Positions 19,854 to 28,213 of a DNA stretch of 57,511 nucleotides are shown piece after piece; within the stretch, counting starts at the first letter, position 1, and every line of letters begins with the position of its first letter. The translations under genes were made by a program, and so were the position numbers. The stretch is from contig NZ_FNFU01000017.1 in assembly GCF_900101115.1 (NCBI RefSeq), forward strand, positions 1-57,511. Direction: 5' to 3'. The notes beneath the pieces are model-generated. The model made no database searches. It was not told the DNA's origin and worked only from the letters and a program-made list of their open reading frames with translations. This stretch comes from Cryobacterium psychrotolerans (GTDB lineage Bacteria; Actinomycetota; Actinomycetes; Actinomycetales; Microbacteriaceae).

Positions 19854-21064
19854 GCCGACAGTCTGTCAGTCAGGGAACCGAGGTCCGGCCGCGGCTGGGA
19901 CTTGGGCACGCGCATGGTGATCAGCGTTCCGGCGCCGGGGGCCGTGTCGACCACCAGCCCGTGGTCGTCGCCGTAGACCTGGCGCAGCCGCGCGTCGACA
20001 TTCCGAAGCCCCACGTGATCGCTGTCGCTGTGGCCGGCGAGCACCGCACGCAGGTGCTCCGGTTCGATCCCGACGCCGTCATCCTCGATCGTGACCTCCA
20101 CGAAGGCCCCGGCAGCCTGGGCGGTGATCGCAATGTGGCCGATGCCTTCCTTGTCCTCCAGCCCGTGGCGCACGGCGTTTTCCACCAGCGGTTGCAGGCT
20201 GAGGAACGGGATCACCGTGCTCAGCACCTCCGGAGCGATGGTCAGGCTGACCAGCAACCGGTCGCCGAAGCGGGCCCGTTCCAGCTTCAGGTAGTGCTCG
20301 ATGCAGCGCAGCTCCTCGGCGACGGTGGTGAAGTCGCCGTGCCGGCGGAACGAGTACCGGGTGAAGTCGGCGAATTCCAGCACCAGGTCACGGGCCTTGG
20401 CCGGGTCGGTGGTGATGAAGGATGCGATGGCGTTGAGCGAGTTGTAGATGAAGTGCGGGCTGATCTGCGCCCGCAGAGCGCGCACCTCGGCCTCCATCAG
20501 GAGCGTGCGGGAGGACTCCAGTTCGGCCAGTTCGACCTGCGCAGCCACCCAGTCCGCCACCTCACTGGTGGCGCGCACCAGGCCCGGCTTGGCCCGCGGC
20601 GCGTAGGCGACCAGTGCGCCCACGATGCGCGATCGGGCCCGGATCGGGGCCACGACGGCTTCCTTGAGCTCGGCCTGGTGAACCACGGCCTCACGGAACA
20701 CCTGGGTGCGGCCGGTGGCCAGAACCTTGGCGGCCAGGCCGAGGGCGCCCTCCCGGTGCGCTTCCCCGATGCCGTCCCAGGCGAGTACGCCGGCGACATC
20801 CGTGATGGCCACGGCCTCACAGCCGAGCAGGCTGCGCAGATGCTTGCTGGCCTTCGCCGCGCCGACGGGCTCGAGTCCGTTGCGCAGGTGTTTGCCGGCC
20901 AGCGAGGCGGAGTGGAGCGTCGTGTAGGTGGCCCGCTCTGCGTCCGTGCCGAGCTCCCGCCACGAGCGGAGCAGCTTGAATCCGATGGCGCCGACAAGCG
21001 CGATTGTGAGGGTGATGACGAGGACGCCGATGACGGCCACGGCGAGCAACTGCGACTCGGGCAT
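19850..21064 (-). CDS. LytS-type sensor histidine kinase
   Basis: The protein is 404 aa. One N-terminal transmembrane helix (about residues 5-28) is followed by a GAF-like sensory region (about 65-190), then the His_kinase motif Q-I-S-P-H-F-I-Y-N-S-L-N. The HATPase domain has L-V-E-N-A-V-R-H-G and D-D-G-V-G-I. The phospho-acceptor is the His of P-H-F. The ATG at 21064 was chosen because upstream codons in the open frame are non-conserved and overlap the divergent promoter. Unlike LytS/BtsS it lacks the multi-span 5TM sensor, so the signal is probably cytosolic. Confidence 0.92.
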   Translation of the reverse strand: MPESQLLAVAVIGVLVITLTIALVGAIGFKLLRSWRELGTDAERATYTTLHSASLAGKHLRNGLEPVGAAKASKHLRSLLGCEAVAITDVAGVLAWDGIGEAHREGALGLAAKVLATGRTQVFREAVVHQAELKEAVVAPIRARSRIVGALVAYAPRAKPGLVRATSEVADWVAAQVELAELESSRTLLMEAEVRALRAQISPHFIYNSLNAIASFITTDPAKARDLVLEFADFTRYSFRRHGDFTTVAEELRCIEHYLKLERARFGDRLLVSLTIAPEVLSTVIPFLSLQPLVENAVRHGLEDKEGIGHIAITAQAAGAFVEVTIEDDGVGIEPEHLRAVLAGHSDSDHVGLRNVDARLRQVYGDDHGLVVDTAPGAGTLITMRVPKSQPRPDLGSLTDRLSA

Positions 21065-21098
21065 GCTGCCAACCCTAACCGCCGCCGCCGCAGAACTC

Positions 21099-21127
21099 AC
21101 CGTTCGGCGCAGGCTGACCGCCGTTCG
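21099..21127 (+). promoter_or_regulatory. Candidate LytTR operator: two direct repeats 21 bp apart
   Basis: CCGTTCG occurs at 21100-21106 and again at 21121-21127, a 21-bp period (two helical turns). LytTR regulators characteristically bind pairs of roughly 9-bp direct repeats with about this spacing. The site lies in the 177-bp region between the kinase (-) and the DUF485-symporter-acs operon (+). That this LytTR protein binds here is inference. Confidence 0.55.
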
Positions 21128-21241
21128 TCGATCCGCCCCGGCCGGGACGGCCTCGCGGGCCCCCAGGTAGGGGAGAGTGATCGGCACCGCATAAGAACCA
21201 GCGGTCTGCGTGCACGCTCTATCAATGTTGAGGAGAAAATC

Positions 21242-21613
21242 ATGGGCAATGTCGCCCTGAAAGAGGAAGAAGTCGTTGTTTCGGCGGAAACCTTCCACCA
21301 AGTGCAGGAATCAGAAGAATTCCAGGAGCTGCGCAAACGCCACCGCAGTTTCGTCTTCCCGTTGGCCATCGCCTTCCTGCTCTGGTACTTCGCCTACGTG
21401 CTGCTCGCGGGCTACGCCCACGACTTCATGTCGATCAAGGTCTTCGGCAGCGTGAACGTCGGCCTGCTGCTCGGCATGTTGCAGATCGTCAGCACGTTCG
21501 CGATCACGACCTGGTACGTCAGCTACGCCGGTCGCCGGCTCGACCCGATCGCCTCGAAAATCCGCCACGAGATCGAGGGCCCGCTCGCCGCCGCCACGAA
21601 GGAGTCCAAGTGA
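21242..21613 (+). CDS. DUF485 membrane protein
   Basis: The protein is 123 aa with two transmembrane helices (about residues 40-62 and 75-97) connected by a short loop. F-Q-E-L-R-K-R-H-R-S-F-V-F-P-L precedes the first helix, as in DUF485 proteins (YjcH of the E. coli acs-yjcH-actP operon). GAGGAGA lies just upstream of the ATG. The stop overlaps the GTG of the symporter (GTGA). The family always travels with ActP/MctC transporters, and a helper role is likely but not established. Confidence 0.92.
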   Translation: MGNVALKEEEVVVSAETFHQVQESEEFQELRKRHRSFVFPLAIAFLLWYFAYVLLAGYAHDFMSIKVFGSVNVGLLLGMLQIVSTFAITTWYVSYAGRRLDPIASKIRHEIEGPLAAATKESK

Positions 21614-23223
21614 ACATCCACCTCGCAGCCGCGGCGACATCCCCGGGTGACCCGATCCTGAACATCAGCATCTTCGGCGCCTTCGTCGCCATCACGCTGA
21701 TCATCGTCGTTCGCGCCAGCCGCAACAACAAGACCGCCGCCGACTACTACGCGGCCGGCCGCTCCTTCACCGGAGGCCAGAACGGCACCGCCATCGCCGG
21801 CGACTACCTCTCCGCAGCCTCGTTCCTCGGCATTGTCGGGGCCATCGCCATCACCGGCTACGACGGCTTCATGTACTCCATCGGCTTCCTGGTGGCCTGG
21901 CTCGTCGCGCTCCTGCTCGTCGCGGAACTGCTCCGCAACACGGGCAAGTACACGATGGCGGATGTCCTCTCCTTCCGTCTGAAGCAGCGCCCGGTTCGGA
22001 TTGCGGCCGCGATCACCACCCTGGTGGTCTGCTTCTTCTACCTGCTGGCCCAGATGGCCGGTGCCGGCGGACTCGTCGCGCTGCTGCTGGGCATCAACGA
22101 CAAGCTCGGCCAGTCCGTGGTCATCGTCGTCGTCGGCGCCCTGATGATCGTCTACGTGCTCATCGGCGGAATGAAGGGCACGACCTGGGTGCAGATCATC
22201 AAGGCCGTGCTGCTCATCGCCGGCGCCGCCGTGATGACCGTCTGGGTGCTCGCCCTGCACGGCTTCAACTTCTCGACCCTGCTCGACGCGGCCGTGTCCA
22301 CGGCCAACAACCCGGAGATCCTGAACCCGGGGCTCAAGTACGGCCTGAACGACATCACCAAGCTCGACTTCATCTCCCTGGCCCTCGCCCTCGTGCTCGG
22401 CACCGCGGCGCTGCCGCACGTGCTGATGCGCTTCTACACGGTGCCGACGGCCAAGGAAGCCCGCCGCTCGGTGGTCTGGGCCATCTGGCTCATCGGCGGA
22501 TTCTACATCTTCACCCTGGTGCTCGGCTACGGCGCGGCAGCCCTCATCGGTGCCGACCGGATCCTGGCCTCCCCGGGTGGCGTCAACTCCGCCGCTCCGC
22601 TGCTGGCCTTCGAGCTCGGCGGTCCGGTGCTGCTCGGCCTGATCTCCGCGGTTGCCTTCGCGACGATCCTGGCCGTTGTGGCCGGCCTCACCATCACCGC
22701 CGCGGCATCCTTCGCCCACGACATCTACGCCAGCGTGGTCAAGAAGGGCAACGCCCGTCCGGAGGACGAGGTCAAGGTGGCCCGTCGCACGGTGATCATC
22801 ATCGGCATCGTCGCGATCATCGGCGGCATCGGCGCCAACGGCCAGAACGTGGCCTTCCTCGTCGCCCTGGCCTTCGCCGTCGCGGCCTCGGCCAACCTGC
22901 CGACGATCCTGTACTCGCTGTTCTGGAAGAAGTTCAGCACCCAGGGCGCGGTGTGGAGCATGTACGGCGGACTGGCCTCGGCCATCCTGCTGATCGCGTT
23001 CTCGCCGGTTGTCTCCGGCACGGAAACGTCGATGATCCCCGGCGCGGACTTCGCCATCTTCCCGCTGAGCAACCCGGGTCTCGTCTCCATCCCGCTGGCC
23101 TTCATCCTGGGCTGGCTCGGCACCGTGCTGGACAAGGTCCCGCGCGACATTGCCAAGCAGGCTGAAATGGAAGTTCGTTCGCTCACCGGTGTTGGCGCCG
23201 AGAAGGAGGCGGTGGACCACTGA
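21610..23223 (+). CDS. actP: Cation/acetate symporter, ActP/MctC type
   Basis: The protein is 537 aa with about 13 transmembrane segments. SSS-family motifs include D-Y-Y-A-A-G-R-S-F-T-G-G-Q-N-G, G-D-Y-L-S-A-A-S-F-L-G and L-P-H-V-L-M-R-F-Y-T. It is flanked by a DUF485 gene upstream and acetyl-CoA synthetase immediately downstream (1-nt overlap), so acetate or a similar short monocarboxylate is the probable substrate. Corynebacterial MctC, with the same partner, also takes pyruvate and propionate. Confidence 0.93.
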   Translation: MNIHLAAAATSPGDPILNISIFGAFVAITLIIVVRASRNNKTAADYYAAGRSFTGGQNGTAIAGDYLSAASFLGIVGAIAITGYDGFMYSIGFLVAWLVALLLVAELLRNTGKYTMADVLSFRLKQRPVRIAAAITTLVVCFFYLLAQMAGAGGLVALLLGINDKLGQSVVIVVVGALMIVYVLIGGMKGTTWVQIIKAVLLIAGAAVMTVWVLALHGFNFSTLLDAAVSTANNPEILNPGLKYGLNDITKLDFISLALALVLGTAALPHVLMRFYTVPTAKEARRSVVWAIWLIGGFYIFTLVLGYGAAALIGADRILASPGGVNSAAPLLAFELGGPVLLGLISAVAFATILAVVAGLTITAAASFAHDIYASVVKKGNARPEDEVKVARRTVIIIGIVAIIGGIGANGQNVAFLVALAFAVAASANLPTILYSLFWKKFSTQGAVWSMYGGLASAILLIAFSPVVSGTETSMIPGADFAIFPLSNPGLVSIPLAFILGWLGTVLDKVPRDIAKQAEMEVRSLTGVGAEKEAVDH

Positions 23224-25226
23224 TGTCCAGGGAATCGATGACCAGCGAATCGATCACCAGGGAATCGATCACCCGGGACGGTCCGGATGTCGCGCGCACG
23301 TTCGCGCCGACCGAGCACTTCCAGGCCCAGGCCAACGCCGACGCCTCGCACTACGAGCACGCCGACCGCGACAGCGAGCACTTCTGGGCCACGCAGGCCG
23401 AGAACCTCGTCTGGACGCAGCCATGGGACGAGGTGCTCGACTGGTCGAACCCGCCGAACGCCCGCTGGTTCCACGGCGGCAAGCTCAACGTCGCCTACAA
23501 CTGCGTCGACCGTCACGTCGAGTCGGGGCACGGCGAGCAGGTGGCGCTGCACTGGGTGGGGGAGCCTGGTGACACCCGCGACATCACCTACGCCCAGCTC
23601 AAGGACGAGGTCAGCCGGGCGGCCAACGCGCTCAGCTCGCTCGGGCTCGTCGCGGGGGACCGGGTCGTCATCCAGCTGCCGATGATCCCGGAGGCGGTCG
23701 TCTCCATGCTCGCCTGCGCTCGCCTGGGCCTCGTGCACAGCGTCGTCTTCGGCGGATTCTCGCCGGCGGCGCTGCGCGCCAGGGTCGACGACGCCGAGGC
23801 GCGAGTCGTCATCACCTCAGACGGTCAATACCGGCGAGGGGCCGGCGCACCGATGAAGGCGAATGTCGACGAGGCGCTGGTGGGCGCCGAAACGGTGGAG
23901 AAAGTCATCGTGGTGCGGCGTGTGGGGGAGCCGGTCGCGATGCAGGAGGGGCGCGACCTCTGGTGGGACGAGTTCGTCGCCTCCCAGTCGCCCGAGCACG
24001 AGCCGGAATCGTTCGACTCCGAGCATCCGCTGTTCATTCTCTACACGTCGGGCACGACCGGTAAGCCCAAGGGGATTTTGCACACCTCGGGCGGATACCT
24101 CACCCAGGTCGCGTACACGCATCGCGTGGTCTTCGACCTCAAGCCCGACACGGATGTCTACTGGTGCGGCGCCGATATTGGCTGGATCACCGGGCACAGC
24201 TACATCGTGTACGGGCCGCTGGCCAACCGCGCCACCCAGGTGATGTACGAGGGAACGCCGAACACGCCCCACGAGGGGCGGCACTTCGAGATCATCGAGA
24301 AGTACGGCGTGACCATCTACTACATCGCGCCGACGCTGATCCGCACGTTCATGAAGTGGGGCGAGCACATTCCCCAGGGGTACAACCTCGAGTCGGTGCG
24401 CCTGCTCGGCAGTGTGGGGGAGCCGATCAACCCGGAAGCGTGGATGTGGTACCACACGCACATCGGCCGGGGCACGACACCGATCGTCGACACGTGGTGG
24501 CAGACGGAAACCGGCGCGATCATGATCACGCCGCTGCCCGGGGTCACCGCCACGAAGCCGGGCTCGGCGCAGGTGGCCCTGCCCGGGATCTCGGTGCAGA
24601 TCGTCGACGACCACGGTGCGCAGGTCGAGGCGGGCGAGGGCGGTTACCTCGTCATCGACAAGCCCTGGCCGGCCATGTCGCGCGGCATCTGGGGCGAACC
24701 GGAACGCGCCCAGGAGGTCTACTGGGACCGGTTCAAGGCGCAGGGCTACTACTTCGCCGGCGACGGGGCGAAGTACGACGAGCACGGTGACATCTGGCTG
24801 CTCGGCCGGGTCGACGATGTGATGAACATCTCGGGCCACCGGATCTCGACGGTGGAGGTGGAGTCGGCTCTCGTCTCCCACCCCGCCGTGGCCGAGTCCG
24901 CCGTCGTGGGGGCTTCGGACCCGACGACCGGCCAGTCGATCGTGGCGTTCGTGATCCTGCGTGACCGGAACGATGGCGACATCGTCGACCGGGATGCCAT
25001 CATCGCGAGCCTGAGCGCCCACGTCGTCGCCGAGATCGGGCCGATCGCCCGGCCGAAGCGGATCCTCGTCGTGCCGGAACTGCCGAAGACCCGGTCGGGC
25101 AAGATCATGCGCCGGCTGCTGCGGGATGTGGCCGAGGGCCGCGACATCGGCGATGTCGCAACCCTGGCCGACACCTCGGCGATGCGCACCATCGCGACCA
25201 GCATGGCAGGCACGCCGACCGCCTAG
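23223..25226 (+). CDS. acs: Acetyl-CoA synthetase
   Basis: The protein is 667 aa. It is an ANL-superfamily enzyme with the phosphate loop Y-T-S-G-T-T-G-K-P-K-G and W-W-Q-T-E-T-G at the acyl pocket. The C-terminal A10 motif P-K-T-R-S-G-K-I-M-R-R holds the catalytic Lys that is usually controlled by acetylation. It converts acetate, ATP and CoA to acetyl-CoA. The first 25 residues contain an odd S-I/M-T-R/S-E repeat (three near-identical 15-nt units), absent from most Acs, so the true start may lie downstream. It ends the operon before a strong hairpin. Confidence 0.96.
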   Translation: MSRESMTSESITRESITRDGPDVARTFAPTEHFQAQANADASHYEHADRDSEHFWATQAENLVWTQPWDEVLDWSNPPNARWFHGGKLNVAYNCVDRHVESGHGEQVALHWVGEPGDTRDITYAQLKDEVSRAANALSSLGLVAGDRVVIQLPMIPEAVVSMLACARLGLVHSVVFGGFSPAALRARVDDAEARVVITSDGQYRRGAGAPMKANVDEALVGAETVEKVIVVRRVGEPVAMQEGRDLWWDEFVASQSPEHEPESFDSEHPLFILYTSGTTGKPKGILHTSGGYLTQVAYTHRVVFDLKPDTDVYWCGADIGWITGHSYIVYGPLANRATQVMYEGTPNTPHEGRHFEIIEKYGVTIYYIAPTLIRTFMKWGEHIPQGYNLESVRLLGSVGEPINPEAWMWYHTHIGRGTTPIVDTWWQTETGAIMITPLPGVTATKPGSAQVALPGISVQIVDDHGAQVEAGEGGYLVIDKPWPAMSRGIWGEPERAQEVYWDRFKAQGYYFAGDGAKYDEHGDIWLLGRVDDVMNISGHRISTVEVESALVSHPAVAESAVVGASDPTTGQSIVAFVILRDRNDGDIVDRDAIIASLSAHVVAEIGPIARPKRILVVPELPKTRSGKIMRRLLRDVAEGRDIGDVATLADTSAMRTIATSMAGTPTA

Positions 25227-25242
25227 GTCGTTCGCTGAGAGA

Positions 25243-25273
25243 GTGGCGGCGGGCGCATTGCGTCCGCCGCCAC
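25243..25273 (+). terminator. Terminator hairpin after acs
   Basis: A 14-bp stem, GTGGCGGCGGGCGC (25243-25256) with GCGTCCGCCGCCAC (25260-25273), has one G-T wobble and an ATT loop. It starts 17 nt after the acs stop. Beyond it, up to about 25370, lie degenerate GGTCGAGCCCCC repeats without coding signal. Confidence 0.75.
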
Positions 25274-25425
25274 CCCCGGTGGTCGAGCCCCCAGTGGTCG
25301 CGCCCCCAGCGCCCGCGCCTGCTCCACCGCCCCGCGCAGCACCGTTGCTCGAGCCCCCGATGGTCGAGAACGGTGCGAGAGCACCTCGCATGAAATCCCC
25401 GCGCCCTTGCCGGACATGCCTCAGT

Positions 25426-26004
25426 ATGAGAGTTGTGACCGACACCGAGCGCGAGAAGCGCATGCGCAACCTCGTCGCGCTCGTCGTCGACCCCGTGCGC
25501 CGCTACCTGTATCGCCGCACCGACGCCGCGACGGCCGACGACGTGATCGGCGACACCCTGCTGGTGTGCTGGCGCCGCCTCGACGAGGTGCCCGACGACG
25601 CCCTCCCCTGGGCGATCGTCGTCGCTCGACAGTGCCTCAGCAACGCCCGACGCGCCGAGCGTCGCCGCACCCGTCTCATCGGCCGCATCATCGCCATCGA
25701 CCCGCCGCCGGCCGCTGCGGACGAGAACCCCGCAGCATCCACCGTCGATGAAGGCACCGCCGATGCGGCCCGCGTGACCGCAGCCCTCGCCGGCCTGCGT
25801 CGAGACGATGCCGAGATCCTGCGGCTGTGGGCGTGGGACGAGTTGACGAGCCCGCAGATTGCCGTCGTGCTCGGCATCAGCGAGAACGCAGCGGCCATCC
25901 GGCTGCACCGCGCGAAGGCGCGCCTCAAGCAGGAGCTACTGAAATCCGGGAACCCGACCGGACATGTACCTTACGACGAAGGGAGCGAAGATGCACGACG
26001 ATGA
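25426..26004 (+). CDS. ECF-type RNA polymerase sigma factor
   Basis: The protein is about 192 aa. Region 2 is recognisable (V-R-R-Y-L-Y-R-R-T-D-A-A-T-A-D-D-V-I-G-D-T-L-L-V-C-W-R-R). Region 4 ends the protein (L-R-R-D-D-A-E-I-L-R-L-W-A-W-D-E-L-T with the helix-turn-helix I-A-V-V-L-G-I-S-E-N-A-A-A-I-R-L-H-R-A-K). A divergent region 2 with two adjacent Arg clusters suggests a non-classical ECF group. Starts at ATG 25426 or GTG 25435 are both possible. The downstream gene overlaps its 3' end by 14 nt. Confidence 0.85.
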   Translation: MRVVTDTEREKRMRNLVALVVDPVRRYLYRRTDAATADDVIGDTLLVCWRRLDEVPDDALPWAIVVARQCLSNARRAERRRTRLIGRIIAIDPPPAAADENPAASTVDEGTADAARVTAALAGLRRDDAEILRLWAWDELTSPQIAVVLGISENAAAIRLHRAKARLKQELLKSGNPTGHVPYDEGSEDARR

Positions 26005-26599
26005 CCGTGCGCTGCGCGATCAGCTTCGCGCCGCCGATCCGGCCCGCGCGCTGCCCCCTGCCTCACCGACGTGGCTCGACCACAGAATGGAGCAGATCAT
26101 GACCGACCAATCCTCACCCACCACGACCGCCACGCCCGAGGCGCCGCGACCCGCCTTCCGGCGGTGGATGCCGGTGGTCGGCGTCGCCGCCGGCCTCGCC
26201 ATCGCCGCCGCAATCGTCGCGCCCCTCGTCCTCCGCGGCCCGGAACCCACCGTCGAGGCGCTGCAGCCTCCCATGGACGGAGGCCTCGCGAGCGGCAGCT
26301 GCCTCGTGCTCGAGCCGGCGACCGTCGCGGCGCAGGAGCAGGCGTTCGCCGCGACGGTGCTGCAGATCCAGGGCGACACCGTTCTGCTGGAGGTCACGGA
26401 GCGCTTCGCCGGTGACGTTGCCGACCGTGTGGAGGTGACGCAGGTCGACGCGATAACCTCCGACTTCTCGGGCGTGCCCTTCGAGGTCGGCCAGAGCTAC
26501 CTCGTCGGCGCGGTCAATGGAACGATCACCGGTTGCGGCGTCACCGGGGCCGACAGCGCCGAACTCCGCGCGGTCTATGACGCAGCGTTCCCTGGCTGA
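25991..26599 (+). CDS. Single-span membrane protein in anti-sigma position
   Basis: The protein is 202 aa. A cytosolic N-terminus of about 60 residues is followed by one transmembrane helix (V-V-G-V-A-A-G-L-A-I-A-A-A-I-V-A-P-L-V-L). An extracytoplasmic domain of about 115 residues has two Cys and an all-beta look. GGGAGCG lies 6 nt before the ATG. The overlap with the sigma gene and the topology suggest an anti-sigma factor or co-regulated partner, but no zinc-binding HxxxCxxC anti-sigma motif is visible in the N-terminus. Confidence 0.75.
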   Translation: MHDDDRALRDQLRAADPARALPPASPTWLDHRMEQIMTDQSSPTTTATPEAPRPAFRRWMPVVGVAAGLAIAAAIVAPLVLRGPEPTVEALQPPMDGGLASGSCLVLEPATVAAQEQAFAATVLQIQGDTVLLEVTERFAGDVADRVEVTQVDAITSDFSGVPFEVGQSYLVGAVNGTITGCGVTGADSAELRAVYDAAFPG

Positions 26600-26851
26600 T
26601 CCACGCCCGCGAGAGCGGCTGACGGGAACAGTGCGTGGAATCGTCCCATCTGGGCGGGGAAGGCCACGGCGGTCTGTGCGACCGCGGTGGCGTTCCCCAT
26701 ATCCTCGTCGGCAAGTGAGGCTTGTCTGACTTGCGAGAAGTTCGCATCCCGTGCTGGACACCGAACGTGAGTCGCCGTGGCCCGGGGTATGCCCCAACCA
26801 TCACGCAGCAACAATTCGAGGTCACGAACGGACGCGGAAGCCGCAGAAAAC
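26600..26851. other. Intergenic region, no gene seen
   Basis: No convincing frame is present between the sigma-factor operon and the tRNA-Pro terminator. The last 35 nt (about 26817-26851) occur again, as the reverse complement, beside the hairpin at 33146-33181. Confidence 0.6.
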
Positions 26852-26887
26852 AGAAATCGCTCCTGAGAATTCTCAGGAGCGATTTCT
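26852..26887 (-). terminator. 36-bp perfect palindrome: tRNA-Pro terminator, repeat copy A
   Basis: AGAAATCGCTCCTGAG, a central AATT, and the exact complementary arm form a 36-bp perfect palindrome 28 nt downstream of tRNA-Pro on the - strand. It is the obvious terminator for the tRNA. Near-identical copies occur at 28496, 33146, 35059 (degenerate) and 52009. Confidence 0.88.
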
Positions 26888-26914
26888 TCTTGTTTCTGTT
26901 TCTGTTCTGTTTGG

Positions 26915-26988
26915 TCGGGCTGACAGGATTTGAACCTGCGACCCCCTGACCCCCAGTCAGGTGCGCTACCAAGCTGCGCTACAGCCCG
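26915..26988 (-). tRNA. tRNA-Pro (anticodon GGG)
   Basis: On the - strand the sequence folds as a complete 74-nt tRNA. The acceptor CGGGCTG/CAGCCCG has discriminator A and no encoded CCA. The D arm has TAGCGCAGCTTGGTAGCGC. The anticodon stem CCTGA/TCAGG closes the loop CTGGGGG (anticodon GGG). The T arm contains GGTTCAAATCC. Translating through it gives a familiar false protein. Confidence 0.97.
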
Positions 26989-27092
26989 CCGTCCCAGCGA
27001 CTGCAGTTTCACGAAGAAACACGCGGGAGACAACTGGACTAGCTTACCGCCATCATGGGGGTGCCGCAGACCTCTTCTGGGGTGCCCAGTCG

Positions 27093-27916
27093 TTATTCGG
27101 CCTTCAGCGTCCACTGGCCGTCGGCGTTGACCACGATCACCGAGGGTCCGGAGCTGAGCGGGACCGTGCCCGAATAGGCGCCGATCTCGTTGATGAGCAA
27201 ACCGAAGCTGAAGTCCTCCCCAGTCTGCTCGGTCACCGCGAAGTTGCTGGAACCCGCATGTGTGGCTGCGAGCTTCCCGGCGGGCCCTTCATAGAGGAAC
27301 ACTCGGTCTCCGGCACCCGAGGCGAGGAGCGTTGGTGCCGCGGAGACCGGAGCGATGGTCACGCTCCACTTTCCGTCTGCCGAGATCTCAAGAGTCGTGC
27401 CGTCTCCCAGGGAGTTGAAGCCGAAGGCGCTCGTCCCCGTGTACCTGCCGATGGTGTTCACCAGCAGCTGGCCGGTGGAGGCATTCGACGCGTCGAGCAC
27501 CGAGATCGCGAAGTTGCTGCCGCCGTCGTGCGTGGCGGTCACGATTCCGGCCGTTGCACCGGCCGGGATGGTGACGAGGTTGTCGCCGGTTCCCGTCTGA
27601 GTGACCGGGGCGAAGGTGCCGAAGCTGTCGTCCGCCCAGGACTGGACCGTTGCTGCCTCCGCGGGCGCCTCTTCAGCGGGTTCCTCCTCGGCGGGGGCCG
27701 GGGCATCCTCGTTCTCCAGGGGGGCGACGGCCGCCGGGCTGTCGCTCGGGCTCGCCGCGTTGGTGACACCCGAGATGATCATGGACAGCACGATCCCGAC
27801 GGCCGTGATGATCCAGGCGATCTTCTTGTTGGTGTCGTACCCGGCGAGCTTCCGGCCCTGCTTGTCCCGCTGGGCGCCTGCGAGAACGAGGATCAGGTCG
27901 ACGAGCCACCAGATGT
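27093..27916 (-). pseudogene. 5'-truncated copy of the TM2-domain protein gene
   Basis: The - strand sequence is about nine-tenths identical to the intact gene at 52061-53131, including the stop codon. It holds the last transmembrane helix, the acidic Ala/Pro/Glu linker and both C-terminal repeat domains (frame open over at least 232 residues from the ATG at 27791). Similarity stops abruptly at 27916, inside the TM2 domain, so the first about 80 residues with the start codon and the first two membrane segments are missing. Beyond 27916 the sequence belongs to an unrelated frame. It lies in the same orientation as the intact gene and a third fragment. A shorter product from 27791 is conceivable. 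Confidence 0.82.
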
Positions 27917-28213
27917 GCCCGCCGCTCCGCTCAGTACGGCGATACCGATGTTCAAGAAAGGAAGCCAGACTTCGGCGGCGAAGTGAGCGACGAGGGTCTG
28001 TTCGTTCCTTGGCGTCGCTACCTCAATCGGGAGGTCGAGCGCTCGCATCAGTTTGACGAACTCGACAATCGAGCTTGGGTAGACGAAAGGATCGTCATCT
28101 GGCCTGGTCAGGTTTTCCGGCAGTCCTGGGACGACGAGGATGAGATCGTCGCGCCACAAAGTGACTTCATGGTGATCCGCCGCGTCTGTTCCAGCATCGA
28201 GATTGTCAGGCAT
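27893..28213 (-). CDS. Hypothetical protein, 3' end replaced at a junction
   Basis: The frame encodes 106 aa. About the first 98 residues are a soluble, acidic sequence (for example I-L-V-V-P-G-L-P-E-N-L-T and P-S-S-I-V-E-F-V-K-L-M-R-A-L-D-L) that I do not recognise. The last few residues, T-S-G-G-S-S-T, are read out of frame from the truncated TM2 gene beyond 27916. It is therefore probably the 5' part of a gene cut by the same rearrangement that truncated the TM2 copy, rather than an intact gene. Base composition is less GC-rich than the housekeeping block. Confidence 0.45.
   Translation of the reverse strand: MPDNLDAGTDAADHHEVTLWRDDLILVVPGLPENLTRPDDDPFVYPSSIVEFVKLMRALDLPIEVATPRNEQTLVAHFAAEVWLPFLNIGIAVLSGAAGTSGGSST

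Noticed and set aside
26915..27100. Classical tRNA-associated integrative island
   Set aside because: Islands usually enter at the tRNA 3' end, but the accessory genes lie on the 5' side. No integrase gene and no duplicate of the tRNA 3' end was seen.
26575..27114. A 179-aa - strand frame covering tRNA-Pro
   Set aside because: It includes the typical false translation of a tRNA (V-A-Q-L-G-S-A-P-D-W and R-R-F-K-S-C-Q-P-D) and the hairpin; the tRNA explains the sequence.
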